Source: Bacteroidales bacterium (GTDB lineage Bacteria > Bacteroidota > Bacteroidia > Bacteroidales > Dysgonomonadaceae). From it: 24,878 nucleotides of DNA. Numbering within the stretch: position 1 is the stretch's first letter; each line of letters opens with the position of its first letter. This document shows positions 1 through 8,113 of the stretch, piece by piece. The DNA lies in the NCBI GenBank assembly GCA_012728155.1, contig JAAYFR010000265.1, positions 1 to 24,878 of the forward strand, read 5' to 3'. A program made the translations under genes and the position numbers. The notes under the pieces are model-generated. The model was not told the origin of the DNA. It saw nothing but the letters and a program-made list of their open reading frames with translations, and did no database searches.

Positions 1-1822
1 CCTCCATGCCCTGGTCCACCCAATCCCAGATATATCCGCCCTGTAGGTTGGGGTATTTGTAGATCGCTTCCCATTGGATATCGAGATTCCCGTTGGAGTT
101 TCCCATGGCGTGCGAATATTCGGAAGGGATCACCGGCCGGTCGCTCCCTTTCCGGCCTACCTCTTCGAGCCAAGCGGCACTGGGATATTGGGGTACATAC
201 ATGTCGGAGTTAAAGCCCCACAGCGCCCGTTCATAGTTCACCGGTCGATCCATCAGGCTTCTTTCCTGCTCTTTCAGGTATTTATAGGTATGGAAGAAAT
301 TGATACCGTTTCCTGCCTCATTGCCGAGCGACCAGATAAAAATGGAGGGTTGGTTTTTGTTTCGTTCGAACATGTTCACCGTCCTGTCCATGTGCACCTG
401 TTCCCATTCGGGATGTTTGGCAAGCGATCTTTCGCTGTAATAGAGCCCATGTGATTCGATATTTGCCTCGTCATAGAGGTAGAGGCCATATATGTTGCAG
501 AGCTCATAGAAACGGCGCGACTGGGGATAATGGGAGAGGCGGACCGTATTGATATTGTGTTGTTTCATCAACTCGATATCTTTCATCATCCATTCTTCTG
601 TCACATAATGTCCCGTCTTGGGGTTGGTCTCGTGCATATTGACTCCTTTTAATTTGATGGGTTGTCCGTTCACAAGGAAAAGGCGGTCGGTCCGATCTCC
701 GGTTTTCACCGGTTTGATCTCGAAGCGGCGGAATCCGACAGGGTAGGGGACCACTTCCCCCGACTCTTCTCCCTCTCTCTTCACCGTGATAAGCAATTTG
801 TAGAGATAGGGGTGTTCGGCTGACCAGGTTTCCACAGCCGGCAGTAGAGCGCTGAAACGGATGGAATTCTCTCCATGGCTTGTCACTGCGATAGGTTTTG
901 TTTCTGACGTTACGACCTTGCCGAGGTGGTCGAGAAGTTCATAGGATACGTCGGCAAAGGAGGCGCCGGATTGGTAGTTGGCGACCGTGGTTTCCAACTC
1001 AAAAATACCGTTGAGGTAACTTTCATCCAGCGTTGATGTCACCCTGAAATCACGGAGTGATGTTTTGGGTTGCGACCAGAGGAATATGTCCCGTTCAATA
1101 CCGCTGATGCGCCAGAAGTCCTGCGCTTCGAGGTAAGACCCCGTGCTCCAGCGGAATATCTTTAGCACAACGCTGTTCGTGCCGGGATGCAGATATGGGT
1201 TGATCCTGAATTCGGCAGCGGTCTTGGAGTCTTCGCTATACCCCACCTCTTTCCCGTTGATATAGAGATAGACTCCTGATTTGGCCCCATCTATCGTCAA
1301 GAATATCTCCCGGTCGTTCCAATCTGCCGGAATATCTATTTCACGACGGTAAACGCCTACCGGATTTTGCTCGGGGAGATAGGGTGGTTCCATCTTCGGA
1401 TAACGGGTTTCGGGATCGCGCTCTACAAACTCATAAGGATGATTCACGTAGATGGGTGTGCCGAAGCCTTGTAATTCCCAGTTCCCCGGCACCTCTATAT
1501 CGCTCCAGCCGGTGAGTGTGACCGTGGAGTCGGTGATGTTCTCCGGGAGTTGTGTGTAGGAATCCACAAAATAGAATTTCCATGTCCCATTGAGAGAAAG
1601 GTAATATTTGCTCTTTTCAAAAGCTATCTCAAGTGCCTCCTCTCTGTTTTTATAGTTCATAAATTGAGTGCGTGGATGCTCTTTGTTTACCTGTACCACG
1701 TTCACATCCTTCCAGTAAGGAGTTGTACGTCGCCATGAAATTGATCTGTGATCCTGTGCAGGCAATGTCTGTATAGAAAGCAGGCTGACTACTGCCATCA
1801 GGAAAAAAAATTTGTTGTTCAT
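1..1822 (-). CDS. Secreted GH2 beta-galactosidase, partial (C-terminus outside the window)
   Basis: Retaining glycoside hydrolase of family 2 (LacZ type), expected to release beta-linked galactose from oligosaccharides or glycans in the periplasm. The frame is open from an ATG at 1822 to the window edge: 607 codons, against roughly 1,000 or more in full LacZ-type enzymes. Residues 1-22 look like a signal peptide (MNNKFFFLMAVVSLLSIQ, then a TLPA-type cleavage site). A sugar-binding jelly roll follows (about 50-220, with VPGNWELQGFGTPIY), then an Ig-like domain, then the TIM barrel from about 335. Both catalytic glutamates are visible: acid/base E502 in IWSLGNEAGNG and nucleophile E568 in IPSEYSHAMGNS. 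DEANIESHG also matches LacZ. No consensus promoter is seen in the 75 bases between this gene and deoC, so read-through from deoC is possible. The exact substrate is not determined; Bacteroidota carry many GH2 paralogues. Confidence 0.95.
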   Translation of the reverse strand, partial: MNNKFFFLMAVVSLLSIQTLPAQDHRSISWRRTTPYWKDVNVVQVNKEHPRTQFMNYKNREEALEIAFEKSKYYLSLNGTWKFYFVDSYTQLPENITDSTVTLTGWSDIEVPGNWELQGFGTPIYVNHPYEFVERDPETRYPKMEPPYLPEQNPVGVYRREIDIPADWNDREIFLTIDGAKSGVYLYINGKEVGYSEDSKTAAEFRINPYLHPGTNSVVLKIFRWSTGSYLEAQDFWRISGIERDIFLWSQPKTSLRDFRVTSTLDESYLNGIFELETTVANYQSGASFADVSYELLDHLGKVVTSETKPIAVTSHGENSIRFSALLPAVETWSAEHPYLYKLLITVKREGEESGEVVPYPVGFRRFEIKPVKTGDRTDRLFLVNGQPIKLKGVNMHETNPKTGHYVTEEWMMKDIELMKQHNINTVRLSHYPQSRRFYELCNIYGLYLYDEANIESHGLYYSERSLAKHPEWEQVHMDRTVNMFERNKNQPSIFIWSLGNEAGNGINFFHTYKYLKEQERSLMDRPVNYERALWGFNSDMYVPQYPSAAWLEEVGRKGSDRPVIPSEYSHAMGNSNGNLDIQWEAIYKYPNLQGGYIWDWVDQGME

Positions 1823-1897
1823 ATATTTATAGTTAGAGATTGACTTCTTGTGTTCATCCCGTCCAACCGGGATCTACACTTCGTTTCGATTGGCACG

Positions 1898-2773
1898 TTA
1901 TCCGGCAGTTTCCTCTATCCGGGAAAGAATATTATCTGACAGACGGCTGGCACCCAGTCGGAAGAGCGTGTTGTTGCACCATTTTTCGCCCAGAATCTCT
2001 TTTGCAATGGTGTAGTATTTGACTGCATCTTCCACACGTGTGACTCCTCCAGAGAGTTTCAGGCCGACTTCCTTTCCGCTCTTGGCATGATAGGAGCGGA
2101 GCGCATGACACATCACATAGGCTGCTTCGGGCGTCGCTCCGGGATATCCTTTTCCTGTGGATGTTTTCAGGAAATCGGCTCCGGAATAGAGTGCCAGGAT
2201 GGCTGCATTGTGTATGTTTTTCATATTTTGTAATGCGCCGGTCTCCAGAATTACTTTCAGGGAGGCATGGCGGCAGGCATCTTTTATCTCGATAAGCTCC
2301 TCGCACATCTCTTCATATTCCCCCTCTAAGAATTTTCCTACGTTGATGACCACATCTATCTCGTCGGCACCGTCAGCTACGGCAAGTGCCGTTTCAGCCA
2401 CCTTGATCTCGGTAAAGGTCTGCGATGCGGGAAATCCTCCGGCCACACAAGCGATCTTCACATCGGCCGTCAACGCCTCTTTTACGATGCGGACAAAGTT
2501 GGGATAGACGCAGATGGCTGCCACATTCTCTATTTCGGGATTTGCGCCATCGAACCGGTTTACCTTTTCAGTGAATTTCCAGATAGTCTCGTTGGAGTCG
2601 GTAGCGTTGAGAGAGGTGAGGTCGATACAGCCATAGAGCTTTTTATAGGTTGCCGGATTATTGTGCTCGCCATACTTTTCGACAAGCAGCTCATCTACTT
2701 TCTTCGACACCTCTTCATCGGTCAGTCGGAACGGATGAGCATTTAGTGCGTTCTCATATTTATTAATATTCAT
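1898..2773 (-). CDS. deoC: Deoxyribose-phosphate aldolase
   Basis: Cytoplasmic class I aldolase that splits 2-deoxy-D-ribose 5-phosphate into glyceraldehyde 3-phosphate and acetaldehyde, the last step of deoxynucleoside catabolism. The 291-residue product carries the Schiff-base lysine K203 in FLKTSTGKG, the second active-site lysine K239 in LKLSGG, and D140 in EIDVVINVGKF, matching K167, K201 and D102 of the E. coli enzyme. It is longer than the E. coli protein (259 residues), mostly through an N-terminal extension of about 40 residues. It is the last gene of the mnmG-to-deoC run, 56 bases after the MazG-like gene, and that gap contains a GATA repeat tract. The ATG at 2773 is the first in frame; no clear Shine-Dalgarno precedes it. 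Confidence 0.96.
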   Translation of the reverse strand: MNINKYENALNAHPFRLTDEEVSKKVDELLVEKYGEHNNPATYKKLYGCIDLTSLNATDSNETIWKFTEKVNRFDGANPEIENVAAICVYPNFVRIVKEALTADVKIACVAGGFPASQTFTEIKVAETALAVADGADEIDVVINVGKFLEGEYEEMCEELIEIKDACRHASLKVILETGALQNMKNIHNAAILALYSGADFLKTSTGKGYPGATPEAAYVMCHALRSYHAKSGKEVGLKLSGGVTRVEDAVKYYTIAKEILGEKWCNNTLFRLGASRLSDNILSRIEETAG

Positions 2774-2798
2774 TGTGCTTATTTTTTTTATTATTTGC

Positions 2799-2823
2799 CT
2801 ATCTATCTATCTATCTATCTATC
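2799..2823. repeat. Tetranucleotide microsatellite (CTAT)6, GATA on the coding strand
   Basis: Six complete copies of CTAT plus one base, without interruption. It lies between the stop of the MazG-like gene (2830) and the deoC ATG (2773), about 26 bases upstream of that ATG. Read on the minus strand it is a GATAGATA run. Copy-number change by replication slippage would alter the spacing in the deoC leader without affecting either reading frame. Confidence 0.95.
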
Positions 2824-2829
2824 AGATTA

Positions 2830-3165
2830 TCATTCGGTAGTATATAATTTCTTGTTCTGCAGATGTCTTTCCGCATCTCTCCGGCTCTTTTTCTCTATGT
2901 TTTTCACCAGTGCTTTTTCCAGATCGACTCCGGTCTGGTTGGCCAAGCAGAGTAGCACCCAAAATACATCTGCCATCTCATCCGCCATATTTTTTGACAA
3001 GTCCGATTTTTTGAACGACTGGTCACCATAGGTGCGTGCCATGATCCGCGCCAGTTCGCCGACCTCTTCGGTGAGTAGCGCCATATTGGTCAGTTCACTG
3101 AAATAGCGTACGCCATAACTCTTGATCCACTGATCCACTTGTTGTTGTGCCTCCTGTATCGTCAT
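2830..3165 (-). CDS. MazG-like nucleotide pyrophosphohydrolase
   Basis: Small all-alpha NTP pyrophosphohydrolase of the MazG/YpjD type (111 residues), expected to hydrolyse a (d)NTP, perhaps a non-canonical one, to NMP and pyrophosphate. The magnesium-binding signature is intact: E33-E34-x-x-E37 in LLTEEVGEL and E63-x-x-D66 in ADEMADVFW. The single-domain length fits the short MazG-like proteins rather than the double-domain E. coli MazG. It starts 12 bases after the dtd stop, so it is almost certainly cotranscribed with dtd and uvrC. Its true substrate cannot be read from sequence. The placement beside repair and salvage genes suggests, but does not show, nucleotide-pool cleaning. Confidence 0.9.
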   Translation of the reverse strand: MTIQEAQQQVDQWIKSYGVRYFSELTNMALLTEEVGELARIMARTYGDQSFKKSDLSKNMADEMADVFWVLLCLANQTGVDLEKALVKNIEKKSRRDAERHLQNKKLYTTE

Positions 3166-3177
3166 CTTATTTCGTTT

Positions 3178-3630
3178 TTATTCTCTTCTCTTCGAATCAA
3201 TCCAGATAGTGACCGGGCCGTCATTCACCAATTCCACCTGCATATCGGCGCCGAACTCACCGGTGGCCACCGGCTTGAGGAGCATCTCCGACAAAGTAGA
3301 GCAGAATTGCTCATAGAGTGGAATGGCGATCTCCGGTTTGGCGGCAGCTATATAGGAGGGGCGGTTCCCTTTTTTCGTGCTGGCATAGAGTGTAAATTGA
3401 GACACCACCAGCATGTCGCCTCCGACTTCAAGTATGGATCGGTTCATCACCCCCTTTTCATCGTCAAATATACGCAGATTTATACTCTTTTTGCATAAGA
3501 AGGCTATATCTTCTTCGTTGTCGTTTTCTTCTATGCCGACAAGAAGTAGCATCCCCTTGCCAATGCTGTCTATTTTTTTTCCGTGAATCTGAACAGCTGC
3601 GTTTGTAACCCGTTGAATAAGTAGTCTCAT
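3178..3630 (-). CDS. dtd: D-aminoacyl-tRNA deacylase
   Basis: Cytoplasmic homodimeric enzyme that hydrolyses D-aminoacyl-tRNA (and mischarged glycyl-tRNA-Ala in the wider family), recycling the tRNA. At 150 residues it has the normal length. Both family signatures are present: SQFT at 77-80 and NDGPVT at 136-141, which contains the Gly-cisPro pair that provides chiral selection. The MRLLIQRVTNAAVQI amino terminus is typical and fixes the start. It lies 7 bases after the uvrC stop and 12 bases before the MazG-like start, so these three genes form a tight operon. Confidence 0.96.
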   Translation of the reverse strand: MRLLIQRVTNAAVQIHGKKIDSIGKGMLLLVGIEENDNEEDIAFLCKKSINLRIFDDEKGVMNRSILEVGGDMLVVSQFTLYASTKKGNRPSYIAAAKPEIAIPLYEQFCSTLSEMLLKPVATGEFGADMQVELVNDGPVTIWIDSKRRE

Positions 3631-3637
3631 ATTGTAT

Positions 3638-5437
3638 CTATCCCTTTTTTTCTTCTCTCCATTTCCAGATGATTTCTCCCTTACTATTTCCGATCAGTGC
3701 GACGATCTCCTCTTTCTTCGCCTCTTTTATTTGCTTGATACTTTTGAAATGAACCAGCAATTTCTTTTTTGTCTCGGGGCCGATTCCTTTGATCTGATCC
3801 AATTCGGAAGTAGTTTGCGACTTGCTTCTTTTTTTTCGGTGAAAGGTGAGTCCGAATCGATGCGCCTCATCGCGTGCCTGCTGGATAAGTTTTAACGTTT
3901 CTGAATTTTTGTCGATATAGAGTGGGACGGGGTCTTCCGGGAAATAAATCTCCTCGAGACGCTCCGCAATACCGATAATGGCGATTTTCCCATATAATCC
4001 AATTTTCCGGAGTGTTTCCACGGCAGCCTGCAACTGCCCCTTACCTCCGTCAATCACAATAAGTTGGGGTAGGGGAGATGCTTCGTGAAGCAGCCGTGCG
4101 TAGCGTCTTTCCACGATCTCGCGCATCGATGCATAATCATCGGCACCTACAACGCTCTTCACGTTGTAATGACGGTACTCTTTTTTCGCGGGTCTTGCTT
4201 TTTTGAAGACCACGCAAGCGGCCACCGGATTTGTCCCTTGGATATTGGAGTTGTCGAAACATTCGATATGCCATGGGATCTCTTTTAACTGAAGATCATT
4301 TTGCACCCCTTTCAATATTCTTGTCACCCGCTGTTCGGGGTTGAGCATCTCCGCCTTTTTCAGTTTATCGATCTTGTACTGCTTTACATTTTTTTCCGAC
4401 AGGTTGAGAAGTTCCCGTTTTTCTCCCCTCTGTGGGATGGTGAACGCTACATCCTGCAATTTCAAATCGGGGTTAAAAGGGACGATGATCTCTTTCATAT
4501 TGCTGCCGAACCGTTGCCGCATCTCCACGATTCCCAGTCCGAGCAGCTCCTCCGGAGTTTCGTCGAGTTTCTTTTTGTATTCGAAAGTATAGGCCTGATT
4601 CACTGCTCCGTGTACTACGTGTAGATAGTTGATATAGGCAGATTGATCCGACTCTTCAATGGAAAAAATATCGAGATTGTAATTTATATTGCTGACTACT
4701 TGTGATTTCTCCCTGAAGCTCTGAATCAATATCAATTTTTCTTTTAGTTGGTGTGCCTCTTCAAACCGCAGTTGCTCTGCAAGGAGCTGCATCTTTTCGT
4801 GTATCTGTCGTTCGATGATGGCTACATTTCCCTTCAATATTTCGATGATCTCTTCGATATTCCTGTTGTAGTCTGCCAGCGATTGCAACGCTTCGCAGGG
4901 TCCTTCGCATCGGTGGATATGGTATTCGAGACACACCTTGAATTTGCCGGCGGCTATATTTTCCGGTGTGAGATTGAGTCGGCAAGTTCTTATTTTATAC
5001 ACTTTCCGAAAGATATCCAATAGTGCGTTTACCGATTGAACCGAAGTATAGGGACCGAAATAGCGGGAGCCATCTTTTACCACATTGCGAGTTTTATAGA
5101 CCCTGGGGAAATACTCATTTTTCACCACGATGAAGGGGTACGACTTATCATCTTTGAGCATCACGTTGTAGCGTGGCTTCAATTTTTTGATCAGGTTGTA
5201 CTCGAGCAGGAAGGTATCCTCTTCGGAATTGACGACAATATATTTTATCTGTCGGATCTTTCTTACCAGGATGCGGGTTTTCGGATGATCGTGCTGTTTG
5301 TTGAAATAGGAGGAGACCCTTTTTTTCAGATCTTTGGCTTTACCGACATATATCACGGTGCCGTTCTCATCAAGGAACTGGTAGCAGCCCGGTTGATGAG
5401 GAACAACGGCAAGGGTGTTTTTAATTTCGTCGGTCAT
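3638..5437 (-). CDS. uvrC: UvrABC system protein C (excision nuclease subunit)
   Basis: Makes both incisions around bulky DNA lesions during nucleotide excision repair, together with UvrA and UvrB. The 599 residues show the full architecture. The N-terminal GIY-YIG nuclease spans about 15-95 (G17-C-Y, Y30-V-G, R40, E79) for the 3' cut. A UVR helical hairpin at about 210-240 contacts UvrB. The RNase H-like nuclease for the 5' cut has D395 (CFDNSN), D463 (IDGGKGQ) and H526 (EAHRFG). A tandem helix-hairpin-helix tail covers about 545-582. Four cysteines, C152, C169, C177 and C181, match the iron-sulfur cluster spacing reported for UvrC. It starts 15 bases after the apt stop. Confidence 0.97.
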   Translation of the reverse strand: MTDEIKNTLAVVPHQPGCYQFLDENGTVIYVGKAKDLKKRVSSYFNKQHDHPKTRILVRKIRQIKYIVVNSEEDTFLLEYNLIKKLKPRYNVMLKDDKSYPFIVVKNEYFPRVYKTRNVVKDGSRYFGPYTSVQSVNALLDIFRKVYKIRTCRLNLTPENIAAGKFKVCLEYHIHRCEGPCEALQSLADYNRNIEEIIEILKGNVAIIERQIHEKMQLLAEQLRFEEAHQLKEKLILIQSFREKSQVVSNINYNLDIFSIEESDQSAYINYLHVVHGAVNQAYTFEYKKKLDETPEELLGLGIVEMRQRFGSNMKEIIVPFNPDLKLQDVAFTIPQRGEKRELLNLSEKNVKQYKIDKLKKAEMLNPEQRVTRILKGVQNDLQLKEIPWHIECFDNSNIQGTNPVAACVVFKKARPAKKEYRHYNVKSVVGADDYASMREIVERRYARLLHEASPLPQLIVIDGGKGQLQAAVETLRKIGLYGKIAIIGIAERLEEIYFPEDPVPLYIDKNSETLKLIQQARDEAHRFGLTFHRKKRSKSQTTSELDQIKGIGPETKKKLLVHFKSIKQIKEAKKEEIVALIGNSKGEIIWKWREEKKG

Positions 5438-5452
5438 GATAGGGTGGTCTCT

Positions 5453-5977
5453 TTAAAACTTGATCACCGAATTCAGTTCCACCTCTTTTGGAAATTGCGC
5501 AGATCCTTTTAACTCTTCCAATTCTATCAGGAAGTTGATATAGATCTTCTTCACACCCAATTTTTTTACCAGGTTATAGGCAGCCACCATGGTGCCACCG
5601 GTAGCCAGCAGATCATCGTGGAGCAACACCACATCCTCTTTGGTCAGCGCATCTTCGTGAATCTGTATGGTATCTTCGCCATACTCTTTGGTATAGGTCT
5701 CTTCAATTACCTTGTAGGGTAGTTTTCCCGGTTTGCGGATAGGGATAAATCCGGCGCCTAATCTGATTGCCACGGCAGGTCCCATGAAAAACCCCCGGGA
5801 TTCGATTCCCACCACTTTGGTGATCCCTTTCTCTTTGTACCTTTCATAAAGGATGTCAGAAAGTTCTTTCAAATGGGGTGCTGATTGAAACAGGGTGGTG
5901 ATGTCTTTGAACTGTATTCCCGGTATGGGAAAGTCAGGGATGTTCCTCACCGAGGAGGTAAGCTTTTCGATACTCAT
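5453..5977 (-). CDS. apt: Adenine phosphoribosyltransferase
   Basis: Salvages adenine with PRPP to AMP and pyrophosphate in the cytoplasm. The 174 residues are family length. The PRPP-binding loop VVLLHDDLLATGGT is at 116-129, with the two acidic residues and TGGT. The Apt-specific VGIESRGFFMGPAVA is at 56-70, and the flexible loop with RKPGKLPY at 81-88. NIPDFPIPGIQFKD near the start is typical and supports the ATG at 5977. It follows mnmG by 124 bases, a gap that contains the parS match, and precedes uvrC by 15 bases. A gap of that size allows a promoter of its own, but I see only a poor TAGTTTTC box there. Confidence 0.97.
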   Translation of the reverse strand: MSIEKLTSSVRNIPDFPIPGIQFKDITTLFQSAPHLKELSDILYERYKEKGITKVVGIESRGFFMGPAVAIRLGAGFIPIRKPGKLPYKVIEETYTKEYGEDTIQIHEDALTKEDVVLLHDDLLATGGTMVAAYNLVKKLGVKKIYINFLIELEELKGSAQFPKEVELNSVIKF

Positions 5978-6077
5978 TTTTTTATTGTTGTTAATAGTTT
6001 TCCTGTCAGCTTACATTTTTATTTTTTTACGCAATACTTTTCAAGAAAACTATGTGAAAGAATCTCTATTTTTGGAA

Positions 6078-6093
6078 TGTTCCACGTGAAACA
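6078..6093 (+). other. parS-like ParB-binding (centromere) site
   Basis: The 16 bases TGTTCCACGTGAAACA match the published parS consensus TGTTNCACGTGAAACA at every defined position. The site is nearly palindromic, with one mismatched pair. It starts 9 bases from the end of mnmG (stop at 6102-6104) in the mnmG-apt gap, outside any gene. In bacteria with ParABS, parS sites cluster near the replication origin and load ParB/CTP clamps that recruit SMC and position the origin. I saw no second copy in this window. Confidence 0.82.
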
Positions 6094-6101
6094 ATTCTCT
6101 T

Positions 6102-7976
6102 TTAACGACCCAGTAATACAAGTAAAACGGAGATGTCATTGGGAGATACCCCGGGGATTCTGCTCGCTTGCGCGATCGTTTCCGGATTGATTCGGACAAG
6201 CTTCTGTCGTGCTTCTGTTGAGAGCGATTGAATTTCGTCGTAGTTGAATTTGTCTTTGATCCGGATATCTTCCAGGCGGGAGATCTTGTCGGCAATCATT
6301 TGTTCACGCTTGATATAACCGTTATATTTTATTGCTATGTCGGCCGACTCGATAACCTCCTCTTTGCGTTCGTCGAGTGATTCCAGCAGGGTTTTGAGTG
6401 GAGCGATCTCTTCTGCCATCAGAGAGAGATGGATGTGTGGTCGGGTGAGCAGGTCATACAGTTTCACTCCCTGTTTCAATGGTGCTGTTCCGATATGTTC
6501 CAGGAAAGGATTGATACGATCCGCCTTGATGGAGAAATTGTGGGTAAAATCGATGATTTGTGTCACTTTTTCCATTTTATGATTGAGGAGTTGGATTCTC
6601 TCCTGCGTAGCCAATCCTAATTGATAACCCTTTTCCGTCAACCTTTCGTCGGCATTATCTTGACGCAGCAGGATGCGGTATTCAGCCCGGGAGGTGAACA
6701 TCCTGTAGGGTTCATCCACTCCTTTGGTGATCAGGTCATCGATTAAAACTCCTATATATGCTTCATCTCTACGGAGCACGAAAGGTGTTCCCCCGTGACA
6801 GTTGATATGTGCGTTGATGCCTGCCATCATCCCTTGTCCTGCCGCCTCCTCATAGCCGGTAGTTCCATTGATTTGGCCTGCAAAAAAGAGGTTTTTGACC
6901 AGTTTGGTCTCTAATGTCGGGTATAGTTGGCGGGGATCAAAAAAATCATATTCGATAGCGTATCCGGGGCGGAAGATATGCACATTCCTGAAAGCCGGGA
7001 TTTGTTGCAATGCATTTATCTGCATTTGCAAGGGTAGGGAAGAGGAAAATCCGTTGAGATAATGCTCATGGGTTGTCTCTCCTTCCGGTTCCAGGAACAG
7101 TTGGTGGTTTGTCTTGTCGGCGAAAGTGACAATCTTGGTCTCGATGCTGGGGCAGTAGCGTGGTCCGATACTTTGGATCTGTCCGTTGTAAAGGGGGGAG
7201 TCTTTCAACCCTTTGCGCAACACTTCATGTACCTCTTCCGAAGTATAGGTGATCCAGCAGCTCTTTTGCCTGAGTGTTCGCTGTACATGGGGAAGATAGG
7301 AGAATTTATGAAAATCTTCATCTCCTTTTTGCTCTTCCATCAGGGAGAAATCGACCGATCTGCCATCGATGCGTACCGGTGTTCCCGTCTTCATCCGGTC
7401 GGTGATGAATCCCAGTTCTCTCAATTGTTCGGTCATGCCGTAGGAGGCCGGTTCGGAGACTCTTCCGCCGTCGATTTGTACTTTACCTACATGGATCAGA
7501 CCGTTCAAAAAAGTGCCGTTTGTAAGAATCACACACTTGGAGTAGAACTCCACTCCCATGCCGGTTTTCACCCCGGTGATGGTGGAATTTTGATAGATCA
7601 GTGCGGTCACCATATCCTGCCACATCTCCAGGTTGGGACTGTTTTCTATGATTTCACGCCATTGCGCGATAAATTTCATCCGATCACTTTGTACTCGGGG
7701 GCTCCACATGGCGGGCCCTTTGGAACGGTTCAGCATGCGGAACTGGATTGCAGTCTTGTCGCTCACAAATCCCATCTGGCCGCCCAATGCATCGATCTCG
7801 CGTACAATCTGTCCCTTGGCAATACCCCCCACTGCGGGATTGCAACTCATCTGGGCAATCTTGTTCATGTCCATCGTGATCAGAAGCGTTTTGGATCCCA
7901 ATTGAGCGGCAGCCACTGCTGCTTCGCATCCGGCATGTCCCGCTCCCACCACTATGACGTCGTAATTGAAAGTCAT
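6102..7976 (-). CDS. mnmG: tRNA uridine-5-carboxymethylaminomethyl modification enzyme MnmG (GidA)
   Basis: FAD-dependent enzyme that, with MnmE, adds the carboxymethylaminomethyl group to wobble U34 of several tRNAs. The 624 residues match the usual length of 620-630. The N-terminal Rossmann motif VVGAGHAGCEAA places G11-x-G13-x-x-G16 for FAD. The MnmG signatures MSCNPAVGGIAKG and GTPVRIDGRS, and the internal GQINGTTGYEEAAGQG, are all present. The C-terminal helical domain, which binds MnmE and tRNA, ends in IPGVSPNDISVLLVLLGR. It is the first gene of the minus-strand housekeeping run and has a -7 box about 20 bases upstream. The Bacteroidota norm of a nearby MnmE gene is not met inside this window. 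Confidence 0.98.
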   Translation of the reverse strand: MTFNYDVIVVGAGHAGCEAAVAAAQLGSKTLLITMDMNKIAQMSCNPAVGGIAKGQIVREIDALGGQMGFVSDKTAIQFRMLNRSKGPAMWSPRVQSDRMKFIAQWREIIENSPNLEMWQDMVTALIYQNSTITGVKTGMGVEFYSKCVILTNGTFLNGLIHVGKVQIDGGRVSEPASYGMTEQLRELGFITDRMKTGTPVRIDGRSVDFSLMEEQKGDEDFHKFSYLPHVQRTLRQKSCWITYTSEEVHEVLRKGLKDSPLYNGQIQSIGPRYCPSIETKIVTFADKTNHQLFLEPEGETTHEHYLNGFSSSLPLQMQINALQQIPAFRNVHIFRPGYAIEYDFFDPRQLYPTLETKLVKNLFFAGQINGTTGYEEAAGQGMMAGINAHINCHGGTPFVLRRDEAYIGVLIDDLITKGVDEPYRMFTSRAEYRILLRQDNADERLTEKGYQLGLATQERIQLLNHKMEKVTQIIDFTHNFSIKADRINPFLEHIGTAPLKQGVKLYDLLTRPHIHLSLMAEEIAPLKTLLESLDERKEEVIESADIAIKYNGYIKREQMIADKISRLEDIRIKDKFNYDEIQSLSTEARQKLVRINPETIAQASRIPGVSPNDISVLLVLLGR

Positions 7977-7995
7977 TATTTTACTTTTACGATAG

Positions 7996-8003
7996 CAAAG
8001 ATA
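7996..8003 (-). promoter_or_regulatory. -7 box of the mnmG promoter
   Basis: The minus strand reads TATCTTTG, a full match to the Bacteroidota -7 consensus TANNTTTG, ending 19 bases before the mnmG ATG. No good TTTG -33 element is found 19-21 bases further upstream, where the sequence is an AT-rich run of T. If used, it gives a very short leader of about 12 bases, which agrees with the lack of a Shine-Dalgarno sequence. Confidence 0.55.
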
Positions 8004-8113
8004 CTAAAAAAGAAAAAGTTAATTCTCGCTGTGATGTTAATTACCGATAAGATTATTGCAATATCCCTTATTTCAGATAAATATTGAGTGCACTGCCGCA
8101 TAGGTATGATTTT

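Noticed and set aside
1856..1873. ATCCCG/CGGGAT hairpin between deoC and the GH2 gene
   Set aside because: Only six base pairs and no T tract on either side, so it is not supported as a terminator.
5978..6101. Replication origin at the mnmG-apt gap
   Set aside because: parS suggests origin proximity, but I see no cluster of TTATCCACA-type DnaA boxes, no AT-rich unwinding region of the usual size, and no dnaA gene.
7062..8087. Plus-strand open frame of 341 codons opposite mnmG
   Set aside because: It is antisense to a complete, well-conserved mnmG, has no recognisable domain and no promoter, and its composition is that of a reverse-strand shadow.
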